From contig NZ_JBHJMR010000002.1 in the NCBI RefSeq assembly GCF_042310355.1, forward strand, positions 310,001-374,000: DNA of 64,000 nt, given 5' to 3'. Within the stretch, counting starts at the first letter, position 1. Every line of letters begins with the position of its first letter. The notes under the pieces were generated by a model that was given only the letters and a program-made list of their open reading frames with translations, ran no database searches and was not told the origin of the DNA. Of this stretch, positions 34,876 through 43,344 are shown in pieces. The translations under genes and the position numbers were made by a program. The stretch is from Wenzhouxiangella sp042310355 (lineage in GTDB: Bacteria; Pseudomonadota; Gammaproteobacteria; Xanthomonadales; Wenzhouxiangellaceae).

Positions 34876-35862
34876 GTGAGGGCGCACTTCGAGCGGTACC
34901 TGACCGGGCAGTGGTACGCGCGGCGCCGGTCGCCGCTGTGGCTGCGCGCGCTCGTTCCCCTCTACCGTGCGGTTTCGGCCAGGCGCTGGCGCAGGCCGCT
35001 GGAACGGCCGCCGTGCCCGGTCATCGTCGTCGGCAATATCACCGTCGGCGGCAGCGGCAAGACGCCGGTGGTGGCCGCCCTGGCGAGATTGCTCGCCCGC
35101 TCCGGCTACGCTCCGGCGGTCATCAGCCGCGGCTATGGCGGCCGTGCCACCGATCAACCGCGGGCGGTCACCGCATCAAGCGATCCCGGGCAAGTCGGCG
35201 ACGAGCCCGTGCTGCTGGCGCGACGGGCGGGTTGCGCCGTGTGGGTCTGCCGCGATCGGCGCGCCGCCCTGCAGGCCGCCTGCGCCGGCGGGGCCGACGT
35301 GGTGCTCGCCGATGACGGCCTCCAGCACCCCGCGCTACCGAGGAGCTACGAGATCTGCGTTGTCGACGGCCTGCGGGGCTTCGGCAACGGTCTGCTGTTG
35401 CCGGCAGGGCCACTCCGCCAGCCGCTCGATCGGCTGGAATCGATCGACTCGATCCTGGTCAAGAACAGTGGCGAGCGCGGCGAGGAATCCGAATCCGGGG
35501 GGTTGCCCTTTGCCGTCGTGCCGGGCCGGCCTTACCGACTGGGAGCACAGGCCGATGGCGGGCTGACGGTGCCGCGGATGGAATTCGATGCCGTGTGTGC
35601 GATCGGTAATCCCGACAGCTTCTTTGCCCTGCTCGAGGCCCTGGGATTTCGATTCCGCCGCAGGCCTTTTTCCGACCATCACGTCTTCACATCGGACGAA
35701 CTGGCGCAGCTGCGCGGACCGCTGATCGTGACGGAGAAGGACGCGGTCAAGCTCGAGCGCCTCGACCGGGCGCCGGAAACCTGGGTGCTGCCGATCGAGG
35801 CCCGCTTGCCCGAGGCAGTTTGCGAGGCCGTGCTCGAGCATGTGCGAGAATTCCGTCCATGA
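34876..35862 (+). CDS. lpxK: Tetraacyldisaccharide 4'-kinase
   Basis: A 328 aa kinase with the LpxK Walker A NITVGGSGKTPVVAALA, then SRGYGG, DEPVLLARRAG and VLADDGLQH. LpxK phosphorylates the lipid A precursor at the 4' position. The start is GTG 34876, 7 bp after the msbA stop. It overlaps kdsB as ATGA. No Trm112-like gene lies between lpxK and kdsB, unlike in many relatives. Confidence 0.93.
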   Translation: MRAHFERYLTGQWYARRRSPLWLRALVPLYRAVSARRWRRPLERPPCPVIVVGNITVGGSGKTPVVAALARLLARSGYAPAVISRGYGGRATDQPRAVTASSDPGQVGDEPVLLARRAGCAVWVCRDRRAALQAACAGGADVVLADDGLQHPALPRSYEICVVDGLRGFGNGLLLPAGPLRQPLDRLESIDSILVKNSGERGEESESGGLPFAVVPGRPYRLGAQADGGLTVPRMEFDAVCAIGNPDSFFALLEALGFRFRRRPFSDHHVFTSDELAQLRGPLIVTEKDAVKLERLDRAPETWVLPIEARLPEAVCEAVLEHVREFRP

Positions 35863-36602
35863 GCGATTTTCATGTCCTGATCCCGGCGCGCCTGGCGTCC
35901 ACGCGCCTGCCGCGCAAGCCCCTGGCCGACCTGGCCGGGCGGGCGCTGATCCTGCGCGTATGCGATCGGGCCCGGCTGGCCGGTGCGGCCAGCGTGCATG
36001 TGGCCACCGACAGCGAGGAAGTGGCCGAGCTCGTGCGCAGCGACGGTGGTGAGGTGGTCATGACCCGCCACGATCATCGCTCGGGCACCGACCGCCTGGC
36101 CGAGGCCGCCGGTTTGCTGGGCCTGGCCGGTGAGGACATCGTGGTCAATCTCCAGGGCGACGAGCCGGAGATGCCGTCAGCCTGCCTGCGCCAGGTCGCC
36201 GGCCTGCTCGATGCGCAGCCCGAGGCGCGGATGGCAACCCTGTGGCGCGCCCTCGGCCATGCGGCGGAGTGGGGCGATCCCAACATCGTCAAGCTGGTCG
36301 TCGACGGTCGCGGCAGGGCGCTGTACTTCTCGCGCAGCCCGATCCCGCACGTGCGCGACGGCGGCTGGCCCGGTCCGGCGGCCCGCGCGCATCTGGGCCT
36401 CTACGCCTACCGGGCCGGCGCGCTGGAAGCCTGGCGCTCGCTGCCAGCATCGGAACTCGAGCGGCTGGAGTCGCTCGAACAATTGCGGGCGCTTTCGGCC
36501 GGCTGGATCATTGCCTGTGCGCAAGCGCAATGCCCGGTGCCGTCCGGTATCGATACGCCCGAAGACCTGGCTGCGGCGGTGAGCAGATTCTCGGCCGGCT
36601 GA
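35859..36602 (+). CDS. kdsB: 3-deoxy-manno-octulosonate cytidylyltransferase
   Basis: A 247 aa nucleotidyltransferase starting MSDFHVLIPARLASTRLPRK, the KdsB signature, then HRSGTDRLAEAA, VNLQGDEPEM and the SRSPIPH segment. It activates KDO as CMP-KDO for lipopolysaccharide core synthesis. The start overlaps the lpxK stop by 4 bp. Confidence 0.95.
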   Translation: MSDFHVLIPARLASTRLPRKPLADLAGRALILRVCDRARLAGAASVHVATDSEEVAELVRSDGGEVVMTRHDHRSGTDRLAEAAGLLGLAGEDIVVNLQGDEPEMPSACLRQVAGLLDAQPEARMATLWRALGHAAEWGDPNIVKLVVDGRGRALYFSRSPIPHVRDGGWPGPAARAHLGLYAYRAGALEAWRSLPASELERLESLEQLRALSAGWIIACAQAQCPVPSGIDTPEDLAAAVSRFSAG

Positions 36603-36624
36603 CCTGCCGCATGCATGAATAATT

Positions 36625-36638
36625 ACTTGAATTCAAGT
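36625..36638. promoter_or_regulatory. 14-bp perfect palindrome before the phosphatase gene
   Basis: ACTTGAATTCAAGT, a perfect palindrome inside the AT-rich 46-bp gap between kdsB and the phosphatase. It ends 10 bp before the phosphatase start and so overlaps the ribosome-binding region. It could be an operator or simply an AT-rich spacer. Confidence 0.35.
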
Positions 36639-36648
36639 CGATAAGTTG

Positions 36649-37116
36649 ATGGAAAAAATACTATTTGTCTGCCTGGGAAACATCTGCCGCAGCCCCACGG
36701 CCAAGGCCGTGTTCGACTGGAAAATCCGCCAGGCCGGCCTGGTGATCGAGACCGACTCAGCCGGTACCACCGGCTACCACGCCGGCAGCCCGCCCGATCC
36801 GCGCGCCCAGCGCATCGCGAGGCAGCGGGGGCTGGACATTTCCAGCGAGCGCGCGCGAATCGTCACGCCGGAGGATTTCCTGCGCTTCGATGCGGTGTTC
36901 GTCATGGATCGTTCCAACCTCGATGCGCTCGCAGCCATGCGCCCCGACGACAGCCATTGCCGGCTTGACCTGGTCATGGCGCTGGCGCCGGACTACGGTC
37001 TTGCCGAAGTGCCGGATCCTTACTACGGTGGTGAAGACGGGTTCCAGCGCGTGATCGACATGCTGGAAGCCGCCGCCGACCGCCTGGTCGAGGATCTCAG
37101 CGCGCCGCGGCGATGA
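36649..37116 (+). CDS. Low-molecular-weight protein tyrosine phosphatase
   Basis: A 155 aa protein with the active-site loop CLGNICRSP near the N-terminus (CX5R type) and DPYYGG near residue 125, whose Asp is the general acid. Starts at ATG 36649, directly after an in-frame TTG. Family members dephosphorylate tyrosine residues of exopolysaccharide kinases and other proteins; no kinase is nearby. The stop overlaps uvrC as ATGA. Confidence 0.9.
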   Translation: MEKILFVCLGNICRSPTAKAVFDWKIRQAGLVIETDSAGTTGYHAGSPPDPRAQRIARQRGLDISSERARIVTPEDFLRFDAVFVMDRSNLDALAAMRPDDSHCRLDLVMALAPDYGLAEVPDPYYGGEDGFQRVIDMLEAAADRLVEDLSAPRR

Positions 37117-38921
37117 GCGAATTCGACGGCCGCGCCTTCGCCCGAAGTCTCGGCACCGGGCCCGGGGTGTACCTGATGCACGACGGGGATGGCAAGGTGC
37201 TCTACGTGGGCAAGGCGCGCAACCTGCGCCGGCGCGTGGCCAGCTACTTCAGCCGGCGCGACCTCGGGCCGCGGCTGAACCTGCTGGTGCGCAAGGTCGC
37301 CGGCATGGAAGTCAGCCTGACCCGAACCGAGGCCGAGGCGCTGCTGCTCGAGAACGAGTGGATCAAGGCCCACCGGCCCCGCTTCAACGTGAGCTTGCGG
37401 GACGACAAGAGCTACCCCTGGATTCGGCTCGAAAGCGGGCACGACTATCCCCGCATCGGCTTCTACCGCGGCAGCCGCAAGCCGCCGCATCGCTACTTCG
37501 GCCCGTTTTCCAGCGCGGGCGCGGTGCGCGAGGCGCTCAACCAGATCTACCGTCTGTTCGGCCTGCGCCAGTGCCGCGACACGGTCTTCGAGAACCGCAG
37601 TCGACCCTGTCTGCAGTTCCAGATCAATCGTTGCAGCGCGCCCTGCGTGGGCTATATCGACAAGGCGGACTACGCGGCCGACGTGCGCGCGGCCGTGCAG
37701 TTTCTGGAAGGGCGCAACGATGAGGTCATCGAGCACCTGGGCGAGCGCATGGAGCAGGCCTCGAAGGCCCTGGAGTTCGAGCGGGCCGCCGCTTACCGCG
37801 ATCGCATTCGCGCCGTCCAGCAGGTCCGCGGCAGCCAGTTCGTCACCGGCGGGACGGGCGAGATGGACGTGATCGGCATGCATGCCGAGGCCGGCAAGGC
37901 CTGCGTGCACGTGGTGGAATTCCGGCACGGCCGGAACGTCGGCGGGCGCAGCTACTTTCCCGGCAACCTGCACGCCGACATGGGCTCGCGTGAGGTTCTC
38001 GGTGCTTTCCTGGGGCAGTACTACGCCGATCGCACGCCGCCGTCGGAGATCCTGCTGTCACAACAGCCGGCTGACGCCGACCTCTGGGAGGAAGCCCTGG
38101 CCTCGCGCCGCGGATCGGCCGTGACACTGTCTTGGCGCCTGCGCTCGCAGCGCGCCGAATGGGTGCGACTGGCGGTGGCCAACGCCGCCGACGCCCTCAG
38201 GCGGCGCCTGGCCGAGCGTGACCAGGTCGGAAGGGGACTGGCGGCGCTGGCCGAGATGCTGGAAATGGCCAGCCCGCCCGAACGACTGGAGTGTTTCGAT
38301 ATCTCGCATATTTCCGGCACCGAAACGGTCGCCTCCTGCGTGGTGTTCGGGCCGGCCGGGCCCGAAAAGAAGCAGTATCGTCGCTTCAATATCAGCGATA
38401 TCGAGCCCGGCGACGACTACGCGGCCATGGAGCAGGTGCTCAGGCGCCGCTACAGCCGCGTTCTGGAGAAATCCGGGACCCTGCCGGATCTCGTTGTCAT
38501 CGACGGCGGCAAGGGTCAACTCTCGCGCGCGCGTACAGTCCTGGAAGCGTTGGGGCTGGACGCGATTCCGCTGCTCGGTGTTGCCAAGGGCCCGGCGCGT
38601 CGGGCCGGTCACGAACGCTTGATCATGGGTGAGCGTGAGGCCGTGCCCGGCCCGCATCATCCGGCGTCTCACCTGGTTCAGCAGATCCGCGACGAGGCTC
38701 ACCGTTTCGCCATCGCCGGCCACCGCAAGCGGCGCCAGAAGCGCGCCCAGGCTTCTCCGCTCGAGCAGGTGCCAGGCATCGGCCCGAAGCGACGTCAGGC
38801 CCTGCTGAAGGCGTTCGGCGGCCTTCAGGGTATTCGCAAAGCCGGCGTCGACGAGCTGGTCCGCGTCGGCGGCATCAGCCGCAAGCTCGCCCAATCGGTT
38901 GTCGAGCACCTCGGGGCGTGA
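37113..38921 (+). CDS. uvrC: Excinuclease ABC subunit C
   Basis: A 602 aa protein with the N-terminal GIY-YIG nuclease (GVYLMHDGDGKVLYVGKARNL), the UvrB-binding UVR region (AAAYRDRI), the RNase H-like endonuclease half with ECFDISHISG and VVIDGGKGQL, and C-terminal helix-hairpin-helix motifs (VPGIGPKRRQALLKAFGG). It makes both cuts in nucleotide excision repair. Overlaps the phosphatase stop by 4 bp; pgsA follows 61 bp later. Confidence 0.97.
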   Translation: MSEFDGRAFARSLGTGPGVYLMHDGDGKVLYVGKARNLRRRVASYFSRRDLGPRLNLLVRKVAGMEVSLTRTEAEALLLENEWIKAHRPRFNVSLRDDKSYPWIRLESGHDYPRIGFYRGSRKPPHRYFGPFSSAGAVREALNQIYRLFGLRQCRDTVFENRSRPCLQFQINRCSAPCVGYIDKADYAADVRAAVQFLEGRNDEVIEHLGERMEQASKALEFERAAAYRDRIRAVQQVRGSQFVTGGTGEMDVIGMHAEAGKACVHVVEFRHGRNVGGRSYFPGNLHADMGSREVLGAFLGQYYADRTPPSEILLSQQPADADLWEEALASRRGSAVTLSWRLRSQRAEWVRLAVANAADALRRRLAERDQVGRGLAALAEMLEMASPPERLECFDISHISGTETVASCVVFGPAGPEKKQYRRFNISDIEPGDDYAAMEQVLRRRYSRVLEKSGTLPDLVVIDGGKGQLSRARTVLEALGLDAIPLLGVAKGPARRAGHERLIMGEREAVPGPHHPASHLVQQIRDEAHRFAIAGHRKRRQKRAQASPLEQVPGIGPKRRQALLKAFGGLQGIRKAGVDELVRVGGISRKLAQSVVEHLGA

Positions 38922-38982
38922 AGGTTCCGCTCGAGGCGATGTTGCGGGATAATGACCTGTTACCCGTTTTCGGAGCAAGCTC

Positions 38983-39543
38983 TTGCCCTTGACCATCCCG
39001 ACGCTGCTGACGCTGCTGCGCATCGTGCTCATCCCGGTGCTCGTGGTGGTGTTCTACCTGCCGTTCGAGGCGGCCAACCAGCTGACCGTCGCGCTGTTCA
39101 TCCTGGCGGCCGTCACGGACGGGCTTGACGGCTGGATCGCGCGGCGATGGGGCATGACGAGCAGCTTCGGCGCCTTTCTCGATCCGGTCGCCGACAAGCT
39201 GATGGTGACGGCAGCCCTGCTGCTGATCGTGCAGCGACACCCCGAGATCGGTATCGCCCTGTCGGCGGCGGTGATCATCGGGCGCGAGATCACCATTTCC
39301 GCGCTCCGTGAATGGATGGCCGCGCTGGGCGAGGCCGGTCGCGTCAAGGTCGCCTGGGTCGGCAAGATCAAGACCATCCTGCAGATGGTAGCCATCGGTT
39401 TCCTGCTCTACGGCGAGCCGCTGTTCTTCATCCCGGTGCTGGAGATCGGTCGCTGGCTTCTGATCGTTGCCGCCGCACTGACGATCTGGTCGATGTGCAT
39501 TTACCTGCGGGCTGCCTGGCCGGCGGTGCGCGAGCAGTCCTGA
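38983..39543 (+). CDS. pgsA: CDP-diacylglycerol-glycerol-3-phosphate 3-phosphatidyltransferase
   Basis: A 186 aa membrane protein with the CDP-alcohol phosphatidyltransferase motif DGLDGWIARRWGMTSSFGAF followed by LDPVADK, whose Asp residues bind the metal. It starts at TTG 38983 (MPLTIPTLLTLLRI), the only start that gives the usual N-terminus. PgsA makes phosphatidylglycerol-phosphate. It follows uvrC, as in most gammaproteobacteria; no tRNA gene follows, though many relatives have one there. Confidence 0.93.
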   Translation: MPLTIPTLLTLLRIVLIPVLVVVFYLPFEAANQLTVALFILAAVTDGLDGWIARRWGMTSSFGAFLDPVADKLMVTAALLLIVQRHPEIGIALSAAVIIGREITISALREWMAALGEAGRVKVAWVGKIKTILQMVAIGFLLYGEPLFFIPVLEIGRWLLIVAAALTIWSMCIYLRAAWPAVREQS

Positions 39544-39588
39544 ACCGGCGAGCCCGCCGGATCCTCGAATTCAACCGGAGCCTGACTC

Positions 39589-40407
39589 ATGTCTCGTCAA
39601 GCAAGCAAGCAAACCACGCTGGCCGGTCGCGCCGACCGCCATGCGCTCTATGAAGAAAGCGTTCAGGATCCCGAAAGCGAGCTGGAGTTCGTGTCCGAGA
39701 CCTTCGAGACGCTGACCGGGCGGCCCCTGAAATTCATTCGCGAGGACTTCTGCGGAACCGCCAACACGGCCTGCTACTGGGTGAGCGACGGCAAGGATCA
39801 TCGCGCCGTGGGCGTCGACCTCGACCCGGAGGTGCTCGCCTGGGGCAGGGCGCATCACCTCGATGCGCTGAGTTCGAAGCAGCGTTCACGCATCGAGCTC
39901 GTTGAAGGCAACGTCATGAGCGTCGACACCCCGCGGGTGGACGCGCTGCTGGCCATGAACTTCAGCTACTACCTGTTCACCACGCGCGAGAGTTTGCGCA
40001 GCTACTTCGAGCGCGCCCGCGAGGCCCTGGTCGACGACGGCGTGCTGTTTCTCGACGCCTTCGGCGGCTACGACGCGCACCGTGAACTGGAGGAGCGAAC
40101 CGAGTACGACGATTTCACCTACGTCTGGGATCAGGCCAGTTTCGACCCGATCCAGCACGCCATGACCTGCCAGATTCACTTCGAGTTTCCCGACGGCTCG
40201 GAGATCAGGCGGGCCTTCGAGTACCACTGGCGACTCTGGACGCTGCCCGAGGTCCGGGAGTTGCTGGTGGAGGCGGGTTATTCCTCGGTCGAGGTCTACT
40301 GGGAAGGTACCGACGAGGGGTCCGGGGAAGGCAACGGCATCTATGAGCCGGCCGACACCGGCGACGCCGATGCCGGCTGGATCTGCTACCTGGTCGCGAG
40401 GCGCTGA
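39589..40407 (+). CDS. Class I SAM-dependent methyltransferase, unknown substrate
   Basis: A 272 aa protein with EDFCGTANTACYWVSDGKDH and VGVDLDPEVLAWGRAHHL, which give a Rossmann SAM-binding fold (motif I read as FCGTAN). The C-terminal half is rich in acidic and aromatic residues. A strong ribosome binding site, CCGGAGCCTGACTC, precedes ATG 39589. It stands alone between pgsA and a convergent gene, so no context clue to its target. Confidence 0.75.
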   Translation: MSRQASKQTTLAGRADRHALYEESVQDPESELEFVSETFETLTGRPLKFIREDFCGTANTACYWVSDGKDHRAVGVDLDPEVLAWGRAHHLDALSSKQRSRIELVEGNVMSVDTPRVDALLAMNFSYYLFTTRESLRSYFERAREALVDDGVLFLDAFGGYDAHRELEERTEYDDFTYVWDQASFDPIQHAMTCQIHFEFPDGSEIRRAFEYHWRLWTLPEVRELLVEAGYSSVEVYWEGTDEGSGEGNGIYEPADTGDADAGWICYLVARR

Positions 40408-40435
40408 GCGCGCCGCCGACCCGCGGGAGCGCCTC
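40398..40435. terminator. Inverted repeat between convergent genes
   Basis: GAGGCGCT (40398-40405) and AGCGCCTC (40428-40435) are 8-bp arms that can pair across the short gap between the methyltransferase and the PhnD-like gene. No T-run, so the terminator role is only suggested by position. Confidence 0.3.
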
Positions 40436-41458
40436 TTACAGTATCGAGTAGACCAGGCTGAGCCACTCGTCCAGGTCCTCGTACTGGGACGGACGCGCCT
40501 CGACGAATTGGTCGATATCGAGTTCGTTGAGGGCGGCAAAGTGTTCATCATCCTCGTGCAGTCGCAACAGGGCAGCGCGAATCTCCTCCTGGATATCGAT
40601 CGGTACCTCCGCGCTCGCGGCGATCGTCACGCCCGGGAACTCCTGTGAGGTCAGCACGTTGGCCATGTTGACGTAGCGCGATACCAGGTTATGCGGCACG
40701 ATGGCCGCGTCGGCTTCCTGCGAGAAGACGATCTCGACGGCGTCCAGCCAGGACGCTGCGTTGGACTGGATGAGCGGCTGCTGCATCGGGTTGTCGAACC
40801 AGCTCGCAAGAACCAGGTAGCCGAGGCTGGGCGCCGGCATGGTCGACACGCGCCGGCCGATGAAATCCTGCACGCTCGACTCGGTATTGTTCATCGAGGT
40901 CAGGAGGGAGTACGTGATCGGCTCGACGGCACGAACCAGCGGCGTGAAATCGTACTGGTTCATGCGATAAGCGGTGAGATGGGGTTCTTCGAGCACCAGA
41001 TGCGGGTTCTCGCCTCGGCGAGTGCTCAACCAGTAGCGGTGGTAATCGGGCGCGAGCTTGAGCTCGAAGCGGTAGGGCAGCGCGTCGTTGAGATAGTCGA
41101 CAAGCGGCCGATAGACCAGCTCGGCGGTTCGCGGCGGAAAGATCGGGTGCGCCTGAAAGGTGAATATTTCGGCGCCATCCGAACCGGCTTCGGCCGACTC
41201 AGGCGTCGATTCATCGGTCGCGGCCGGGGCCTCTTCTTCGGTTGCCTCTGCCTGTTCGCTTACCTCTGCCTGGGCTTCGCCGTCGCTAGCGGCTTCGGTA
41301 TCCGCCGGCTCGGCATCCTCTGCTGCAGATTCGGCAAAGATTTCCACCTCTTCAGGGGTGGACGTTTCGGTCGCCTGCTGCTCTTCCTCTTGTGCCCAGG
41401 CGGATGCGGCCAGGATCAGCCCCAGAACGAGCGCCGGCAGCCTGATTGAAGTTTTCAT
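40436..41458 (-). CDS. PhnD-like periplasmic substrate-binding protein with acidic spacer
   Basis: A 340 aa protein: signal peptide at 1-22 (MKTSIRLPALVLGLILAASAWA), then about 85 residues of Glu/Ala/Thr-rich low complexity, then a PhnD-type binding domain beginning FTFQAHPIFPPR. PVDYLND-like and LVLEEPHLTAYRMN segments fit the phosphate/phosphonate-binding fold. No permease or ATPase gene is adjacent, so it is an orphan binder; similar orphans serve as sensor inputs or scavengers. The start ATG 41458 has AGAGGGGTCAGTTCA before it. Confidence 0.7.
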   Translation of the reverse strand: MKTSIRLPALVLGLILAASAWAQEEEQQATETSTPEEVEIFAESAAEDAEPADTEAASDGEAQAEVSEQAEATEEEAPAATDESTPESAEAGSDGAEIFTFQAHPIFPPRTAELVYRPLVDYLNDALPYRFELKLAPDYHRYWLSTRRGENPHLVLEEPHLTAYRMNQYDFTPLVRAVEPITYSLLTSMNNTESSVQDFIGRRVSTMPAPSLGYLVLASWFDNPMQQPLIQSNAASWLDAVEIVFSQEADAAIVPHNLVSRYVNMANVLTSQEFPGVTIAASAEVPIDIQEEIRAALLRLHEDDEHFAALNELDIDQFVEARPSQYEDLDEWLSLVYSIL

Positions 41459-41514
41459 TGAACTGACCCCTCTAAATTCATGATTTGCGGTTTTCTTTTG
41501 CTGCTTTCGCGATG

Positions 41515-42321
41515 TTAGCACAGGGTTTCCGGCGGCGTCACTCGCGCGAATTGCTCGCGGTCGCCGAGCTGGATCAGTACGCCGATGCCATCTTCGATCC
41601 GGGTCGAGATCACTCCAAGGCCGATCGTCACCCCGCGTTGTTCCAGCCCGTCCAGCCAGTGACCGGCAACGTTGCCTTGCTTATCGGTAATGCGCGCTTG
41701 GGCGGGTATGGCCGCGTTCGAATCGAGGCGCAGCCCGGCGAGGCGGTACTTGAGTGAGCCCCGGTAATGCAGGCGCGCGATCACTTCCTGCCCCGGGTAG
41801 CAGCCCTTGTCGTAGACCAGCGCGCCCAGTCGTTCCAGGCCCAGCCACTGGGGCAGGTGCTGTGCGCTGCTGTCCGGTTCCAGCCAGGGCAGGCCCTGGC
41901 AGAGATCGAGCGTCCGCCAACGATGCAGCTCAGCGGCGTCGGCGGGCGCTTGCGCGCCTGTGCTCATTGCGCGACTCTCATCGTTTGCCAGCGGCGGCAT
42001 GTCCGAGTCGGCGTCGAAGCTTCCGGCCACGGGCGCGGGTGCCGAGATCTCAACGCTTCGCCCGATGGTGAACAGGGCAAGTCGCTTGCTCACCGAATCG
42101 GCCAGGCTCGCCGGCAGCACCAGATCGACACCATTTTCACTTGCCCGGCCCATCATGAACGCCAGAACACGTCCCCTGGGTTCACACCAGGCCAGCGGAA
42201 ACCAGCGATCGCGGGTCAGGCTATCGACGCCGACGGTAAACTGGGATTGAGAGAACTCGCGCGCATCGGATCCTTCGATCGAGAAGGACACCAGATGATC
42301 AAGTGAAAACTGTTTCGACAT
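41515..42321 (-). CDS. ygfZ: Folate-binding Fe-S maintenance protein YgfZ
   Basis: A 268 aa protein related to the T-protein of glycine cleavage, with the YgfZ signature KGCYPGQEVIARLHYRG near residue 170, whose Cys is the conserved active residue. YgfZ uses folate to help repair or assemble certain Fe-S proteins. Divergent from the SDHAF4-like gene, with only 20 bp between the starts. It stands next to the sdh operon, whose SdhB carries three Fe-S clusters. Confidence 0.92.
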   Translation of the reverse strand: MSKQFSLDHLVSFSIEGSDAREFSQSQFTVGVDSLTRDRWFPLAWCEPRGRVLAFMMGRASENGVDLVLPASLADSVSKRLALFTIGRSVEISAPAPVAGSFDADSDMPPLANDESRAMSTGAQAPADAAELHRWRTLDLCQGLPWLEPDSSAQHLPQWLGLERLGALVYDKGCYPGQEVIARLHYRGSLKYRLAGLRLDSNAAIPAQARITDKQGNVAGHWLDGLEQRGVTIGLGVISTRIEDGIGVLIQLGDREQFARVTPPETLC

Positions 42322-42341
42322 GCCGGGTAAAATGGAGCGTC

Positions 42342-42554
42342 ATGAACGGGTACAATTCTACATCGTCAGGCACGACCTCAAACCAGCGCACCGCCAAGGC
42401 CTCCGAAGAGACCGGACGGGAAGGGGATTCCGACCAGGCCGCCTCCGGGGCGCCCGGGTCCGACCGTCAACGTGAATACGGGGGGCGCAGGAACGGCCTC
42501 GAGCCGACCCGCTACGGCGACTGGGAAAAGGACGGCCGCTGCATTGATTTCTGA
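42342..42554 (+). CDS. DUF1674 protein, succinate dehydrogenase assembly factor 4-like
   Basis: A 70 aa protein that is hydrophilic and disordered at first and ends in NGLEPTRYGDWEKDGRCIDF. That C-terminus is the DUF1674/SDHAF4 signature (PTRYGDWE.kGRc.DF). In mitochondria SDHAF4 binds flavinylated SdhA and shields it before SdhB joins. The start ATG 42342 follows AATGGAGCGTC; a longer frame upstream lacks similarity. It lies 30 bp before sdhC, so the role in SDH assembly is well supported by context. Confidence 0.85.
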   Translation: MNGYNSTSSGTTSNQRTAKASEETGREGDSDQAASGAPGSDRQREYGGRRNGLEPTRYGDWEKDGRCIDF

Positions 42555-42584
42555 CCTGGACCTCAAACCGGGAGTAACGATTCC

Positions 42585-42962
42585 ATGGTGACCGACAATC
42601 GTCCCTTATCACCGCATCTGCAGGTGTATCGTCCGCAGTTGACATCGGTGATGTCGATTTCGCATCGCATTTCCGGCCTCCTGCTGAGCCTCGGCATGGT
42701 CTTGGTGACGGCCTGGCTGGTGGCCCTGGCGGCTGGCCCGGCGGCTTTCGCGGGTTTTAACGACTGGCTGGCAAGCCCGATCGGCCTGGGCGCGTTGCTG
42801 CTCTGGACCATCAGTCTTTTCTACCATCTGCTCAACGGTATCCGCCACCTGCTCTGGGATGCCGGCTGGCTGCTCGAACTCAAGGGTGCTTATGCATCCG
42901 GATGGGCGACGGTCGTCCTGACCGTCGTCCTGACCGCCATCGTCTGGGGAGGGCTGCTGTGA
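42585..42962 (+). CDS. sdhC: Succinate dehydrogenase cytochrome b556 subunit
   Basis: A 125 aa protein with three membrane segments and the opening RPLSPHLQVYRPQLTSVMSI, then SHRISGLLLS, the SdhC signature; the later His in LFYHLLNGIRHLLWD is a heme ligand candidate. It anchors the enzyme in the membrane and binds ubiquinone with SdhD. The stop overlaps sdhD as GTGA. Confidence 0.95.
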   Translation: MVTDNRPLSPHLQVYRPQLTSVMSISHRISGLLLSLGMVLVTAWLVALAAGPAAFAGFNDWLASPIGLGALLLWTISLFYHLLNGIRHLLWDAGWLLELKGAYASGWATVVLTVVLTAIVWGGLL

Positions 42963-43342
42963 ATCAACTTCGCAACCCGCTCGAGCGCGCCCACAATCAC
43001 GGATCGGCTGGCGATGGCGTCGGCCACTGGTGGGCGCAGCGTTTTTCCGCCATCCTGCTGGTGCTGCTGACTGTCTGGCTGGTCTGGGCGCTGACCGCCC
43101 TGGTCGGTGCCGATCATGCCGCGGCCGGTGCGTTCCTGGCGCATCCTTTTCATGCAGCCATGGCGATCCTGTTCGTAACCACCGGCTTCTACCACGGGCA
43201 GCTGGGCCTGCAAGTGGTGGTGGAAGACTACGTTCATGGTCGCGCATTGGCCGTATTTCTGCTGGTCGCCATCAAGGCGCTGGCCATTTTCGGCGGCCTG
43301 CTGGCCGTACTCGCCATTCTCAAACTGGCTTTGGGAGTCTGA
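42959..43342 (+). CDS. sdhD: Succinate dehydrogenase membrane anchor subunit
   Basis: A 127 aa protein with three membrane helices. NPLERAHNHGSAGDGVGHWW and QRFSAILLVLLTVWL at the start and YHGQLGLQVVVEDYVHG in the middle are SdhD features; the His in this loop fits the heme axial position. GTG start at 42959 overlaps sdhC by 4 bp. Confidence 0.95.
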   Translation: MNQLRNPLERAHNHGSAGDGVGHWWAQRFSAILLVLLTVWLVWALTALVGADHAAAGAFLAHPFHAAMAILFVTTGFYHGQLGLQVVVEDYVHGRALAVFLLVAIKALAIFGGLLAVLAILKLALGV

Positions 43343-43344
43343 AG

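Noticed and set aside
39544..39588. Possible tRNA after pgsA, as in many gammaproteobacteria
   Set aside because: The 45 bp gap is too short and shows no cloverleaf or TTCGA-type arm; it holds a ribosome binding site for the next gene.
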